Positions 1 to 10,582 of a stretch of DNA of 64,000 nt are shown here, piece by piece. The number at the start of each line of letters is the position of its first letter. Position 1 is the first letter of the stretch. The notes under the pieces are model-generated. The model did not search any database. It was not told the DNA's origin and was given only the letters and a program-made list of their open reading frames with translations. The DNA comes from Phoronis australis (lineage: Eukaryota > Phoronida > Phoronidae), in the NCBI GenBank assembly GCA_002633005.1, contig NMRA01000641.1, forward strand, positions 69,306 through 133,305, in the 5' to 3' direction. The translations under genes were made by a program, and so were the position numbers.

Positions 1-335
1 GAGGATAACCCAGTGACCTCAACTCCAGAGGGAGAAGAGGTGGCCGACGTGTCGGTAGGAACGGATCCTGATGAAGCCAGCAGGGAAGCGGTAGCAGTGA
101 CTACCAGGGCTCAGGCAGAGCGAAAAAAGCGGACATCAAGCCGTTAGCTGTGTCTCCCGCCATACAATAGGTGGGACTAAAGCAGTTCAAAGAAGCCCAG
201 CATGAAGACTCATCAATGAAAAAGCTGTGGAGCCAGCTGAAGCCATGGTTCAGCGACAAACCAAAGGCAAGAGGTGATTGAGATTCAACGAGGAATAACC
301 TATCGGACGTTCAAGAAGATTAAGACGGTGACGAG

Positions 336-1360
336 GTGAAACAAGTTGTCGCACCGTGCAGTTTACGGAAGTCCGTGATGAGGCTCGCTCATGAGGCTAT
401 ACTTGGTGGACACCTCGGTGTTAGGAAGACAACTGGCCGTATCACCAGCAACTTCTACTGGCCAGGAGTGGCATCAGGAGTGACCCGATTCTTCAGGTCA
501 TGCGACATCTGCCAGAAGACAATCCCAAAGGTCGAGTGTCCAAGGTACCCCTGGGAGAGATGCCTTTGATGGATCGCGATTGATCTGATTGGCCCTATAG
601 CTCCAGTTTCCGACAAGGGAAACAGATGTAGATTTCGCTACCAGGTACCCAGAAGCAGTGGCGCTACCGAAGATTGAGACAGAGCGTGTGGCTGAAGCAT
701 TGTTAGAGGTCTTCAGTAGAGTAGGGTTCCACCGAGAGATCCTGAGTAATCGTGGAACGCAGTTCACAGCGGAACTGATGAAGGAGGTAAGCAGGCTTGT
801 GAGTGCACAAGAGCTGTACACGACCCCTTACAATCCAAGCTGTAATGTGCTTTGTGAAAGAATCAACGGTGTTCTAAAAACCATGATGAAGAAGATGTGT
901 CAAGAAAGACCAAAGGACTGGGACCGGTATCTGCCAGCTGTTTGCTTACCGGGAAGTCCCACAATCAAGCACAGGATTTTCACCCTTTGAATTGCTATAT
1001 GGCAGGACATTAAGAGGTCCAATGCAAATCCTGAATGAACTCTAGACTGGGGAAGACAGCAACGAAGTCCGAAATACTAACCTTTAGAAGAGACTGCGAG
1101 TTGGCAAGAAAAAGCTTGTATAATGCACAGGGTATTCACAAGCATTACTACGTCAAGAAGGCCAGGCATAGGCAATTTCGAGTGGGACAAAGAGTGTTGG
1201 TATTACTTCCCACAGACCACAATAAACTTATTCTGCATTGAAAAGGGTCTTACGAAGAAAAAGTCAATCGTATGGACTACAGAATCAACATGAACGGCAA
1301 GATTAAGATCTTCCATGCCAATCTGTTGAAGACGCATCACAAACGCGAGACAGACAACGT
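336..1360 (+). pseudogene. Gypsy integrase, broken
   Basis: The first segment (336-569) has the HHCC zinc-binding module, with two histidines in HEAILGGH and CDIC for the cysteine pair, followed by a WPG-type motif. The catalytic core continues at about 640-990. The residue expected to be Asp in the S-D-x-G-x-Q-F motif is Asn here (SNRGTQF), while the Glu-containing CERINGVLK motif remains. A C-terminal segment at 1035-1360 has the basic YYVKKARH and VGQRVLVLLP signature that follows the core in gypsy integrases. Frames change near 570-650, 990 and 1240. With the second catalytic Asp lost and multiple frameshifts, the enzyme cannot be functional. Confidence 0.8.
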
Positions 1361-1432
1361 CGCACATAAAGATGAAGCGATCGGTGCGGTGTTTTAAAAT
1401 TGAAGAGCGTGTGACTGACGAAGCGAACCTTC

Positions 1433-2807
1433 TTGATGAAGGCGGTTCACAACGAGACCTACAAAGACGTAAAGCTATGTGATTCCTTGACGTCAGAACT
1501 GGGTGAACAGGCACTACAGCTCCTATGTGACTACCGTGGTATCTTCACCAATCAGCCTGGAGAGACTGATTTGGCCAGCCACGTCATCGAATTGACGACA
1601 GAACAAACGGTGTGAGAGAGACCACGTCAGATGCTGTACACTACTCAAGATCTAGTGAAGAAGGAAGAGCAGGGGATGTTAAAGATGAACATCGCTGAGC
1701 CTTCCACTTCAGCTTACAGCTCTCATGTAGTGTTGGTTCCGTTTTGATTACTGGCGGCTGAATGCAGTGACCAAATTTGACAACGAGCCCATGGGTTATC
1801 CTGAAGCTATTATGGCGACCCTGCATAGTCAACATTTCGTCTCGAAATTCGACTTCACAAAGGACTACTGACAAATTCCCATGGATGAGGCTAGTAAAGA
1901 GTAAACCGCAGTTGTGACTCCAGGAGGCCGTTACCAGTTCCGCAGAATGCCGTTTGGCTTGTTGAATTCAGCAGCCACATTCAACAGGATGATGAGAAGG
2001 ATGTTGGCAGGGTCAGATAATATCAGGCAGTATGTCGACGATATTCTACTTCACAATGGGACCTGGGAAGAACATCTCCGCACACTGAGAGAATAGTTCC
2101 AGAGGGTAAAACAAGAAGGCTTGACAGTAAAACCGTCGAAGTGCAGCATTGGCTATCAGGAGGTGGAGTTCCTTGTACATCAGGTCGGAACAAACAAGAT
2201 AGCTATGCACGACCAAAAGCTAATGAAGATCCAGGATGCACCAACGCCATCTACTAAGACGGAAGTACGGTCATTTCTAGGACTTACAGGGTACTACCGA
2301 AAGTTTGTGTCTAACTATGCACAGATAGCCACACCGTTGACAGATTTAGTGAAGAAGGGCCAGCCAAAAAAGTCGTGTGGACCGGTAGTCGTGACCAGGC
2401 ATTCAAGAAGCTAAAGCAAGCGCTTGGAAGCAGCCCGAGTACCAGACTTAACCCAGAGATTTATCGTCAGAAAAGACTCATCAAACGATGGTTTAGGGGC
2501 AGTTTAATTGCAGGAGTTTGACAATGGGATATTCCTTATTGCGTATGCCAGCCGGAAGCTTAAAGAGAGCGAGCGGCATTACTTTACAGAGAAGACAGAA
2601 TGTTTAGCGATAATGTCCGCTGTTAAAACGTTATCAGTTTTATCTCTACGGGACGGAATTCTTGGTGCAAACAGACCACAAACCAATGGTATATATTCAG
2701 CGTTGTAAGATTGAAAGTCTCAGAGTTATACGATGGCTATAGCACCGCAGAATTATATATTCCATGTGGAAGATATCCTAGTTAAATCTAACGTCGGTGC
2801 AGACTAC
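1433..2807 (+). pseudogene. Gypsy reverse transcriptase and RNase H, broken
   Basis: The pre-RT segment (1433-1615) resembles the usual lead-in of gypsy RT, with FTNQPGETDLASHVIEL. The RT finger and palm follow in several frames: a GGRYQFRRMPFGL motif at 1921-1960 and the catalytic YVDDIL box at 2031-2048. The thumb/connection is at 2121-2400 (FLGLTGYYRKFV). RNase H begins near 2500, with YASRKLKESE and a following E at ECLAIM. Stop codons interrupt the frame, for example at 1614, 1869, 1902, 2094 and 2706. The reading frame at the 3' end stops abruptly at the Kolobok-type insertion at 2808 and resumes in phase after it at 4108, splitting the conserved motif that closes this domain. Confidence 0.8.
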
Positions 2808-4107
2808 TTAAAGGAGCATGCCACCCAAAAAAACAATCTAATTTGCATCAATTTAGATCGAGTAGTTCTACTATGTATATGGGCACGTTCGGTTGCATTA
2901 TTTGAACCTGACGGCAGACCTAGGTATTGAAATTATCCAATGACGTCATTGGTTTCACACGCAGTCTATTCAGCAGTTCACAACACGGGTTACTGGTATC
3001 AGCTTATCGCTTGAATTCATCGTTTGACACCAATAAATCATCAAACTCCGATGTAAAGCCCTTAAAAATACACCGAGTTCCTATGAAAAAGTGTTGTTTT
3101 ATTTTGCTGTTACGGATTTATTGGTATTTGGACACACCGTAGCCTACAAAGTTCGGCAGTCAAATTTACCAAGGTCCGTAGCAGGAGTTTGGGGTTCTTT
3201 CGGAGATGAATTCGAAGTATTTTTCCGTGAAATAGTGTATATGTAAATAAAGATTCCCCTAACACCTGGCCGTGGGATAGAAAATCGAGTTATTGTTTCT
3301 CAACAGTTTCTGTCAGCAAACACTAAATTAGCATGCGCTCACAAGGCCTCGGTGCCCGGTCAATTTCCTTTATTGCATCTGGAGTCGGTAACGCAGTGGT
3401 TTATTCATTACTGGCTTCTCAAAAAATTGCACTCATGAATACTCCAAAGGCATTGCAAATTGTATCTAATGAGACTGACTTTGTTTTAGTTTTATAAAGC
3501 ATTGGTTAGGGCGGGAATAGTTCATTTTGAAGCAGAACGCAAAACGTCAACAGAATCCCGACTTTTAGACAAGAGTTCATCCGACGAAGACTTCGCAGGG
3601 GGATCGTCAAGTTTCACAGGCTATCAGTTCGAACTGGAATTCAGTGATCAAGAAATATTAGAGAGGCGCCGTGGACATGTACAGACAACGGAATGTATGG
3701 ATAGTTCTTTGATAAGCCGGCATTCGTCAGACTCACTGTCGACGACTGCGGCCACAGACACGGAGATGTTTCACGGCATCATTCTAGCTATTAACAGCGT
3801 ACTTTTCATTCTTCACTACCGCGAGCCACTTCCTAAGCATTTCGGACTCTCGAGGAAGTCGAAAAAACGATATACCCGTTTTCATTGCAGCTGCATAGTT
3901 CGGACAAGCGAAAACGATGCTCCGAAAACATAGCGGCATTCACTCTGCAAATGAACCACTGACGTCGCTGCATCATTTCTCACCTTTCTCACAGGTTAAC
4001 GCAACACCTCTCGGCAAGGTAAGGTCGACCGTATCCAAGGCAGTGTGGATATAGACCGATTGAGACGGTAAAAAAGACTAATTAAATCGGGTGGCATTCT
4101 CCTTTAA
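2808..4107. mobile_element. Kolobok-like DNA transposon, copy A, non-autonomous
   Basis: The element starts TTAAAGGAGCATGCCACCC and ends GGGTGGCATTCTCCTTTAA, giving terminal inverted repeats of about 15 bp flanked by TTAA on both sides. TTAA duplication plus an internal THAP-domain relic (minus strand, roughly 3680-3930) fits the Kolobok superfamily, whose transposases carry THAP domains. No DDE transposase core is visible in 1.3 kb, so the copy needs help from elsewhere or is dead. The gypsy reading frame on either side continues across a single TTAA when the insert is ignored, so the boundary is certain. Related copies lie at 29461-30177 and 45098-46038. Confidence 0.82.
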
Positions 4108-4237
4108 GTCGACTAGCAGAGCCTGCAAGCCATGGAGCACTTTAGCGACAGATGCAGCAGTAGGTTATGTATATATATGCCAGATGATTTTGTGTTAGAA
4201 AATTATAGAGTAATTTTCTCTTTGGCAGGGGGTGTGT

Positions 4238-4386
4238 TGTCAGAATATAGACTGGCATTGGTTTTAGATGTATTGTTTTGTTTTGTTGTTCTGTTTGATT
4301 GGCATGACCCCTTAGTTAAGTACAGTAATGATGTAATTTATTTACTACAGTATAGTGTAGAACTTTCTAGAAGACTCTACCATGAC
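4238..4386 (+). repeat. 5' fragment of gypsy LTR
   Basis: After a purine-rich stretch (GGCAGGGGGTGTGT) the sequence begins TGTCAGAATATAGAC and matches the reverse complement of 5590-5743 until about 4386. Shared stretches include the TTGTTTTGTTTTGTT run, the CATGACCCC motif and the ACTTTCTAGAAGACTCT motif. The purine tract in front of it serves as the polypurine tract of the element to its left, which makes this the start of that element's 3' LTR. It is truncated where the similarity ends. Confidence 0.7.
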
Positions 4387-4659
4387 CAGCTTGATGAGCA
4401 TTAATAAATGCTACTCCTTGTGCCAATTATTTACCATTCTGAAATCACAGAAGTCTATTCATGCAATGCCAACTTCAATTTCCTGCCGCTGAGGTTGCAC
4501 TGCGATTGCATTCGTTTGTTACGATGTTTGTTCTTTCTTTGGAATTTGTCTCTACAACTTTTTGCAACTCATCCGAATTACATAAGGGTAGACCCCAAGT
4601 CACAGGTTTTAATAGTAGAATACATAGGTCATGTGCAGGAGTTGGCATTTCAGGGCTAA

Positions 4660-5113
4660 GACAACTGTAGATATCTATAAATGGATGAAACTAATGAGAA
4701 AATCTTTGGAACTCAAGTTCTCCTCATTTCCTGGCGGAGGGTAGACACCTCTGATGCAGGCCACTGCTCATGCTGGAATGACAACACCGACAGTTCGTTC
4801 TAAGTGACCGTGTACCCATCTTTGGAACTGTCTATAGGCCAATTGTTCCATCCTTTTATCCAAGGGTCAGTCATAGCCATCATGATATTGACTTTCAGCC
4901 ATGCAGTCTCCAAAACATCACGATTGATCCATACTGGCTCCACAATACATTTTTTTCTTCTGTATAAGTTGTCATGCTTCTTTCTTCGTCAAGTTTTGCA
5001 ACAAACTTGTCGACCTCTTGACAACATATTCTTTCGTCAACAACTGGGGTTGTCTGACAGTTGCCACAGGTTCACTTGTGTCACGTTTTCCCCTTGTGTG
5101 GATGGGCGCAGGT
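4660..5113 (-). mobile_element. Leader/gag-side remnant behind inverted gypsy LTR
   Basis: On the minus strand this stretch lies directly downstream of the LTR at 5114-5743, where the primer site, leader and gag belong. No long open frame survives. Short fragments are open, but no gag motif such as a zinc knuckle can be recognised. The stretch 4387-4660 between the two LTR remnants holds only short open frames (4408-4659) with no recognisable family. Confidence 0.4.
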
Positions 5114-5743
5114 TGTTACAGACCGGTGCCAATAGCTTTCGGTGCGACGATAGAATGAAGACTGGTTCGAGTTAATCCTTTATTAACCCCGACCGTATGT
5201 TCACAAGCCTACTCAAACAAAACGTCCGACGTAATGTCTGTTCATGCTCCAGCCAGTGCTGCGAAGCCTTGACTTGTGATGAACTTCTGAGACACGTTCA
5301 GCAACTGTTACACTCGTCGATTCAATAACCTGCTGTCTCTATAGCTGGCTCTCTATTGACTATCTCTGTAACTGCTGATTCGCTTCACTGCAACTTAACT
5401 GTAGATTTCCTGATTAACTTTCTTGAACTGTTGATTATCTGACTTGATCTCCTAACACAAACCCGTGCTTGTGTATTTATAGCCTAATGCATTGTTCTGG
5501 AACTTCAGCAATTCAAGCACATTCTAGAACTTTCCTGAATCTACCCAATCATTCTACAAACATATACTAGTCTCTAGAATATTCCAGACTACATCAATCA
5601 CTGTCATGCCAGAGTCTTCTAGAAAGTTTCACACTATTTTGTAGTAAACAAATTACATCATCACTGTATTTAACTCAGGGGTCATGACAATCAAACAGAA
5701 TAACAAAACAAAACAAAACAATACAGCTGTCTATATTCTGACA
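5114..5743 (-). repeat. Gypsy LTR, inverted, same family as 4238-4386
   Basis: Read on the minus strand, the LTR begins TGTCAGAATATAG at 5743 and ends GTAACA near 5114, giving a TG...CA structure of about 630 bp. It carries a TATAAATA box (complement at 5474-5481) and an AATAAA polyadenylation signal (complement at 5179-5184), in the right order for an LTR with promoter in U3 and poly(A) site in R. Its first 150 bp match the plus-strand LTR fragment at 4238, so two copies of one LTR family sit head to head. The exact 3' edge is uncertain because no primer-binding site was recognised. Confidence 0.65.
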
Positions 5744-5866
5744 GCTTGCAAGAGTCAACAATAACACATTACTTCAGTAAACATCAAAATTTCCAATTGA
5801 AAAATTTACCAAGAGTGCTTCCGCCATATTTGATTGAGGTGGCTGCATACGACTTCAGTTTTCAAG

Positions 5867-6037
5867 AAAATTAATTGTTCAGAGTAAACACCCTTGAGGG
5901 GCGACCTGCTTACAACAGAACAAAATTAATTGTTCAGAGTAAACACCCTTGAGGGGCCACCTGTTTACAACAGAACAAAATTAATTGTTCAGAGTAAACA
6001 CCCTTGAGGGGCCACCTGTTTACAACAGAACAAAATT
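5867..6037. repeat. 55-bp tandem repeat, three units
   Basis: Three head-to-tail copies begin at 5867, 5922 and 5977, each starting AAAATTAATTGTTCAGAG and containing CACCCTTGAGGGG, itself a small palindrome-like core (CCCTTGAGGG). The second and third copies are almost identical, and the first differs at a few positions. The rest of the interval 5744-7087 has no convincing coding sequence. Confidence 0.9.
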
Positions 6038-6904
6038 CAGATCTGTTTCCAAAAAAAAAACAAACTTTGGAACATCACAACCTATTAATTTTTCATACAA
6101 ATTGATCATACATAATAAAGATATTTACTTTTCATACAAATGAATAGTGCGACACCCAAGGCAGTGGTACATCATGCCCGGGGGTATAGTAATGGACAGT
6201 AGTTGTTTGATTTTTAGCTGACCCTATGACACAAGATTGTTGCCCTTATTGATTGATGGAGGAGACTGTTTTGTAAATAGTTCTCTCAATCTGAATCCTG
6301 ATTGGCACCCACGTACCATTAATCAAACTAGACAATGCCAGTGAGGCAAACCAACTTGAAAAGCACTGTTGCAACTCAAAGGGTCGCAGATATCTTAAAT
6401 ATTACTGTAAAGATTTCCTAAAACTTCTGCATATGCTATATGGGCAATCACCAATCCAATGCCGTCTATACTCTATAGAAATTTTACCAAGCGATTCCTA
6501 CCCAATTCGACTCCTACTCAGGCCATGTACCATATTTTATTTATAAATAACGGCAACATTGGGCAATGTTCGTAGACATGAAATGGCTGTTTCGAAATCA
6601 AGCATTGCCTTACAAAATAACACTGTTTTGAAACACATGTGTACATTGATATGAGTCCGAGTTGACTTGGCCCTTGAGTACGAAAATGACGTGACCTGTT
6701 CTATAACCTATAGAATTACACCCCCCCCCCCAGCTCTGAGGTGAGAAAGAAGCCTAATTTATAAAATTGCGCTTCTTTCATCCTCTTCTTTACACTTCAC
6801 GGTCGAGTATTTCAAAGAGGCTATCATACACCTATTCACTCTATAGTAACACCGAGCTCAGTCTCAGAGGAGCAGAAGACACATTTGTGCAATGCTCAAT
6901 TGTC
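6038..6904. other. Noncoding stretch with poly-C run
   Basis: I see no gene here. A run of ten or more C lies at 6721-6731. The sequence is otherwise AT-rich and lacks long open frames on either strand. Confidence 0.5.
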
Positions 6905-6973
6905 TGCCAGTGAAAGCCAGGATTCGACTGGGTCTCACAAACGGGAGTCTGGAGCTCAAACCACTGAGCCACA
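6905..6973 (-). repeat. tRNA-like sequence, probable SINE head
   Basis: On the minus strand, TGGCTCAGTGGTTTGAGC resembles an A box of a tRNA-type RNA polymerase III promoter. About 35 bases later CAGTCGAATCCTGG resembles a B box. Spacing and order are right for a tRNA or tRNA-derived SINE. Stem pairing looks incomplete, so a SINE head or tRNA pseudogene is more likely than a working tRNA. No second copy was noticed in the window. Confidence 0.45.
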
Positions 6974-7087
6974 ATGTCTTAGCAAATAATCAGAGACCAA
7001 ACACTTTTGAGTGCTTTGCTAAAATGCAAAAAAAAAACGGTTTTTATCACTGAAACTGGTATTTATCCACGGCTGAAATACGGTTCA

Positions 7088-7472
7088 CTAATGGGTACGT
7101 GGGCGCCTGGGACTGACCGGTAAAGCTGCTGAATTTTGTATTAAATAGACCAAGTAATAATTCGCGGTTGCAGGATACAAATCAATAATATTCTCACCAG
7201 TCACTAACATCCCATTGCAACTCCTGCGTACCTTCTGCCAGTGGATGTTCGCTGGACGAACCGACTGGGGCTGAGTCTTCGACGACCAGAGCAAGAGGAT
7301 CGAGGGAGAACGGCCCCACTACAGAAGAGCTGAGAACAAAATTGTTCCTATGGTATGTATCACCTCCTCCTCTACGTCCGAAAGGTAGGAATCATTTGAA
7401 AAGTCCACAAGTCCGTTCCTGTATCTTTCAAAGTATTCCTCATCTACGTTGCTGTACTCACTTGGACACATA
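7088..7472 (-). other. Exon-like open segments of unknown product
   Basis: Two short open frames occupy the minus strand: 7088-7294, rich in polar residues, and an acidic stretch at 7319-7440 with DEEYFERYRNG and SDVEEE. A plausible 3' splice site (TTTTGTTCTCAG, complement at about 7328-7339) precedes the second segment and a GTGAGA donor-like site follows near 7196. I do not recognise the protein. They could be exons of a decayed gene or element flanking the Harbinger insertion at 7473. Confidence that they are real coding sequence is low. Confidence 0.2.
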
Positions 7473-7805
7473 CAGCCGATTTCATAAAGGTGGTTTAACA
7501 AAACCAGGTTTAAGACTTAAACCTGGTCTTCCTAAACCTGGTCTAATTTTAGACCTAACTTGCATTTCACCATCATGGTTTAAGAGTCTGAAAGCCTGGT
7601 TTTGCTAGACCAGGTAGCCGGTTCAGTAAAACCAGGCTTAAAGTATCAAAGGCACCCCACTGTGTAGAGCCTGGTAAACCCAACAAAAAAGCTATTGAAG
7701 TGCTTCAATGGAATTGTGATCACGTGGGTTTCAATGACAGCTAGCACACAGTTGTAGGTAAAATCAGTGCAGAAGTATTTTCGTGGTGGCTCTGTCATCA
7801 ATAAA

Positions 7806-9347
7806 ATGAGCAGAAAAAGGTCGGAAAATTTTTCTCCTGAGGAAAAACGTTTTCTCACAGAAGTCATTGCAGAAAAAATTGATGTAATAGAGAACAAGAA
7901 AAGTGACACCAGAACAAGTCAACGGAAGCAACAGGCTTGGAGGGACATTGGGTACAGACTGGCTGCACAGTTCCCCCAATCAGAAAAACGCAACGATAAA
8001 CAGATAAAGGACTTTTGGAAACGCTAAAAAATGAAGGCCAAAAAGGAATTTTCATCACTAAAAAAAGCTGCAAAGGAAACCGGCGGAGGACAAAAGGAGG
8101 TGGAACTCAGTCAGGAAAATCAGGTGGTGTTAGACTTGATCCTAGATGATGACGTCGTCAGTCCTGCCCGAAATGCTTACGACGATGACGCCCTGCATAG
8201 CCAGTCAGCCTAGACTGTACGGAGTCTGAGGGACACACTGCAACAGGTACGGGTCAACATTTGAATGTGCTGTCTTCTTGTCAGCCACGGTCGATGCAGT
8301 CTACAATAACTCAGATGCTACAGGGAGAGCAAATCCCAATGTGCTCAAGGAGCCTTGTACCCGGGACGAGCCGCGAACTGAGTAGACAGCAGACACCGTC
8401 TCCCCTTTCGAGTCCCGCACGTGGTTCGAGTACACTGAGTACACCGCGTGGCAACCAAGAACAAGTCTACTGTACCCCCTACTCAGAGATAAGTAGACAA
8501 GGTACGCCACAAAGCTACCAAGTTCCATTTCGCCTGAGAAGCCCTGTTGGTGCTAGAAAAGCAATGGAGTCAGAAAAGCAGTCAAATTCCCGAGGTACAA
8601 CTGTAGGCATGCAGTCTTTTCCGTGTATGAACCTACATGTAAGTCCCGTTCATGGAAAGCGTTTTTGCGGAAATACTTGCGGAAATATTTTCCGTATCAT
8701 GGGAAATTTTGTGCATTAGAACAAAAATTGCGGAACCACTGCAGTTATTCAGACGCCTCGATATTTAACGCCATTTTCCTTGACAAAGTCACATGAACGG
8801 GACTTGCATGTTTCGTAATTATTAAAATAAACGATTAAAAACAAAGTTATCTTAATTAACGTTTAATATGGGCGTGGTTGTTTTGCATGGCGGCATGAAT
8901 GATGTATATGACAAATGATATTTCATTGGCCCTTTGTTTCAGAAAGTTATAGGCGTTGAATACTTATAAACCAATCATCGAGGGGAATTAACCATTAATG
9001 TTGGAGCCAAGAATTCATAATTAAATTTTTGACTTTTCGTGATTTAAAATGTCCGATTAACGAAGACTCGTTGTACTGTATCAATTTTCCTCACATGTAT
9101 ATAGATACATGAAACATTTACAACCAAAAAAACCACTGTCAGTGACTCTATTTGGCTTTCAATCCAATTGATATATTTTGTTTCAGCTTCTACGCGTGCC
9201 AATTATAACAACGAAATTGTACCTGTCGAAATTCTTACAATGAGACGCAAAGAGCATCACAGGAGGATGGAAGTTATGGACCTCAAGGAAAGAGTTCTTC
9301 TTTTGAAAGAAAAGAAACTACAGAAAGAAATAAGTACATTAATGTAA
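7806..9347 (+). pseudogene. Harbinger Myb-like DNA-binding protein, one stop in first exon
   Basis: The frame starts at ATG 7806 (MSRKRSENFSPEEKRFL) and runs as a Myb/SANT-like domain with conserved aromatic and basic positions (AWRDIGYRL, IKDFWKR) to a TAA at 8025, then continues in the same frame to 8213. A Ser/Pro-rich open stretch at about 8283-8640 follows a TTCTTGTCAG acceptor-like site. A last exon at 9187-9347, behind TTTTGTTTCAG, encodes a charged helical tail (KERVLLLKEKKLQKEI) with its own stop. In Harbinger elements this protein helps the transposase reach the nucleus and bind the ends. The nonsense codon at 8025 would leave only the Myb domain. Exon joins are inferred by eye. Confidence 0.65.
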
Positions 9348-9517
9348 GAAAGAACACTGGTTATTACCGTGTAATCAGATTTTGTTAAATTTTGACAAGT
9401 GTATCAAACATATATTCGTTGTTTTCAGTTTGTGAGAACAAAATAGATGAATATAAGTATTTATATACACGATATAGGAGTTTATGACTTGTTTACAATT
9501 CACACACTTCTTTGTTA

Positions 9518-10582
9518 TCACGCGAAATGGTGTTGAATCAGCAAACGTCTAAACACTAGTCCTCTTTGCCCGTCATGTGTAACAACATTGATGTTGACGT
9601 CCTCATCATCACCATCATCTTCTTGGGGAATGAAATCTTCGTCCCCGTTCAATCTTGACATGTTGTGCAATACACACAGCGATACAATGATTGCCTGGGC
9701 AGTGTGTGTTCGGCACCTAAGTCGAGAATCTATGCTGATGCAAGGAAAACGTCTCTTGAGTGTCCCAAAAACCCTTTCTATGATATTTCGAGTACGTTTG
9801 TGGGCAGCATTATAACGCAACTCTGCATCTGTGGTTGGTCGTAGTACAGGGGTCAGTAGATATCTTTCACACGCATATCCATTGTCGCCAAGAAGTGAAC
9901 CCCTGATCCTTCCATTTTGAAGCTTTTCTGCCAGTGTGCTGTTGCGAAATATTGTGCTGTCGTGGGTTGATCCAGGCCAGCGAGTTACTACATTGCGAAT
10001 CATCATTGATGCGTCGCATACTGCCTGCACATTCAACGAGTAAAACCCCTTCCGATTGACGTACGCTGCAGGATTCCTGATTCCTCGTGGGCAAGCAATT
10101 CTGATGTGTGTACCGTCAATACAACCGACAACTCCAGGGAAATGTGCAACGTGAAAAAAATGCTGTTTGATTCTGTTGGCTTCTGTCGGATCGGGCATAT
10201 TGATGTATTGTGGTTTCAGTGATGCGATCGCCTCGCTTACCCTCCGCACAATCCTGCAGACAGATGCCACACTAATGCCGCTCAGGTCGCCCGCCACGCG
10301 TTGATAGCTGCCGGTTGCATAGAATCGCAAACAGGTAAGCACCTGTAGCTCTGGCGTAATACTCTGGTTTCTCAGGGTTAGAGGTGCTAGCTGGTTTCTG
10401 ACCAGTCTTATGACGTCTCTCATTGTCTGTTTTGTCATTCGGAACCGCTTTTTGAAATCTGTCTCGTCGTAAAATTCAAAATAGTTTACTCTCGCTCTGA
10501 AATTGCGTCGGCGACGCACGCCGCGACGTCTTTCACCTGCTCGATAGAGCACATGTATATCTCGCAAGTCTGAGTCAGCCAT
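9518..10582 (-). CDS. Harbinger DDE transposase (HARBI1-like)
   Basis: An uninterrupted 354-residue frame starts at ATG 10582. An N-terminal helical region (about residues 40-130) precedes a DDE_Tnp_4-type catalytic core. GCIDGTHIRI near residue 155 carries the first Asp, WPGSTHDSTIF and LLGDNGYA carry the conserved block and second Asp, and NIIERVFGTLKRRF near residue 285 carries the Glu. All catalytic residues and the arginine-rich KRRF motif are present and the length is normal for the family, so the enzyme may be active. It catalyses excision and integration of its element in the nucleus with the Myb-like partner encoded on the opposite strand. HARBI1 is the domesticated vertebrate relative, but the surrounding inverted repeats show this copy is still a transposon gene. 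Confidence 0.92.
   Translation of the reverse strand: MADSDLRDIHVLYRAGERRRGVRRRRNFRARVNYFEFYDETDFKKRFRMTKQTMRDVIRLVRNQLAPLTLRNQSITPELQVLTCLRFYATGSYQRVAGDLSGISVASVCRIVRRVSEAIASLKPQYINMPDPTEANRIKQHFFHVAHFPGVVGCIDGTHIRIACPRGIRNPAAYVNRKGFYSLNVQAVCDASMMIRNVVTRWPGSTHDSTIFRNSTLAEKLQNGRIRGSLLGDNGYACERYLLTPVLRPTTDAELRYNAAHKRTRNIIERVFGTLKRRFPCISIDSRLRCRTHTAQAIIVSLCVLHNMSRLNGDEDFIPQEDDGDDEDVNINVVTHDGQRGLVFRRLLIQHHFA

Larger units (their letters stand above)
1..4386 (+). mobile_element. Degenerate Ty3/gypsy retrotransposon with integrase before reverse transcriptase (Gmr1-like)
   Basis: Reading left to right on the plus strand, a charged linker (1-147) is followed by integrase (336-1360), then reverse transcriptase and RNase H (1500-2807), and after an inserted transposon a short tail and the start of an LTR at 4238. 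Ordinary gypsy elements place integrase after RNase H. The copia-like order seen here is known from the Gmr1 group of deuterostome gypsy elements. Many stops and frameshifts break every domain, so the copy is inactive. It is a single decayed copy: integrase runs directly into the RT region with no LTR or unrelated sequence between them, which argues against two elements having been joined. The 5' LTR and gag lie outside the window. Confidence is high for gypsy and fairly high for the Gmr1-like order. Confidence 0.8.

Noticed and set aside
2808-4107. piggyBac assignment based on TTAA
   Set aside because: The ends do not begin with the CCC/CCT typical of piggyBac, and the internal relic is a THAP domain, which fits Kolobok.
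9518-10582. Domesticated HARBI1 host gene
   Set aside because: The frame lies between matching terminal inverted repeats with a 3-bp duplication and next to its Myb-like partner, so it is an element gene.
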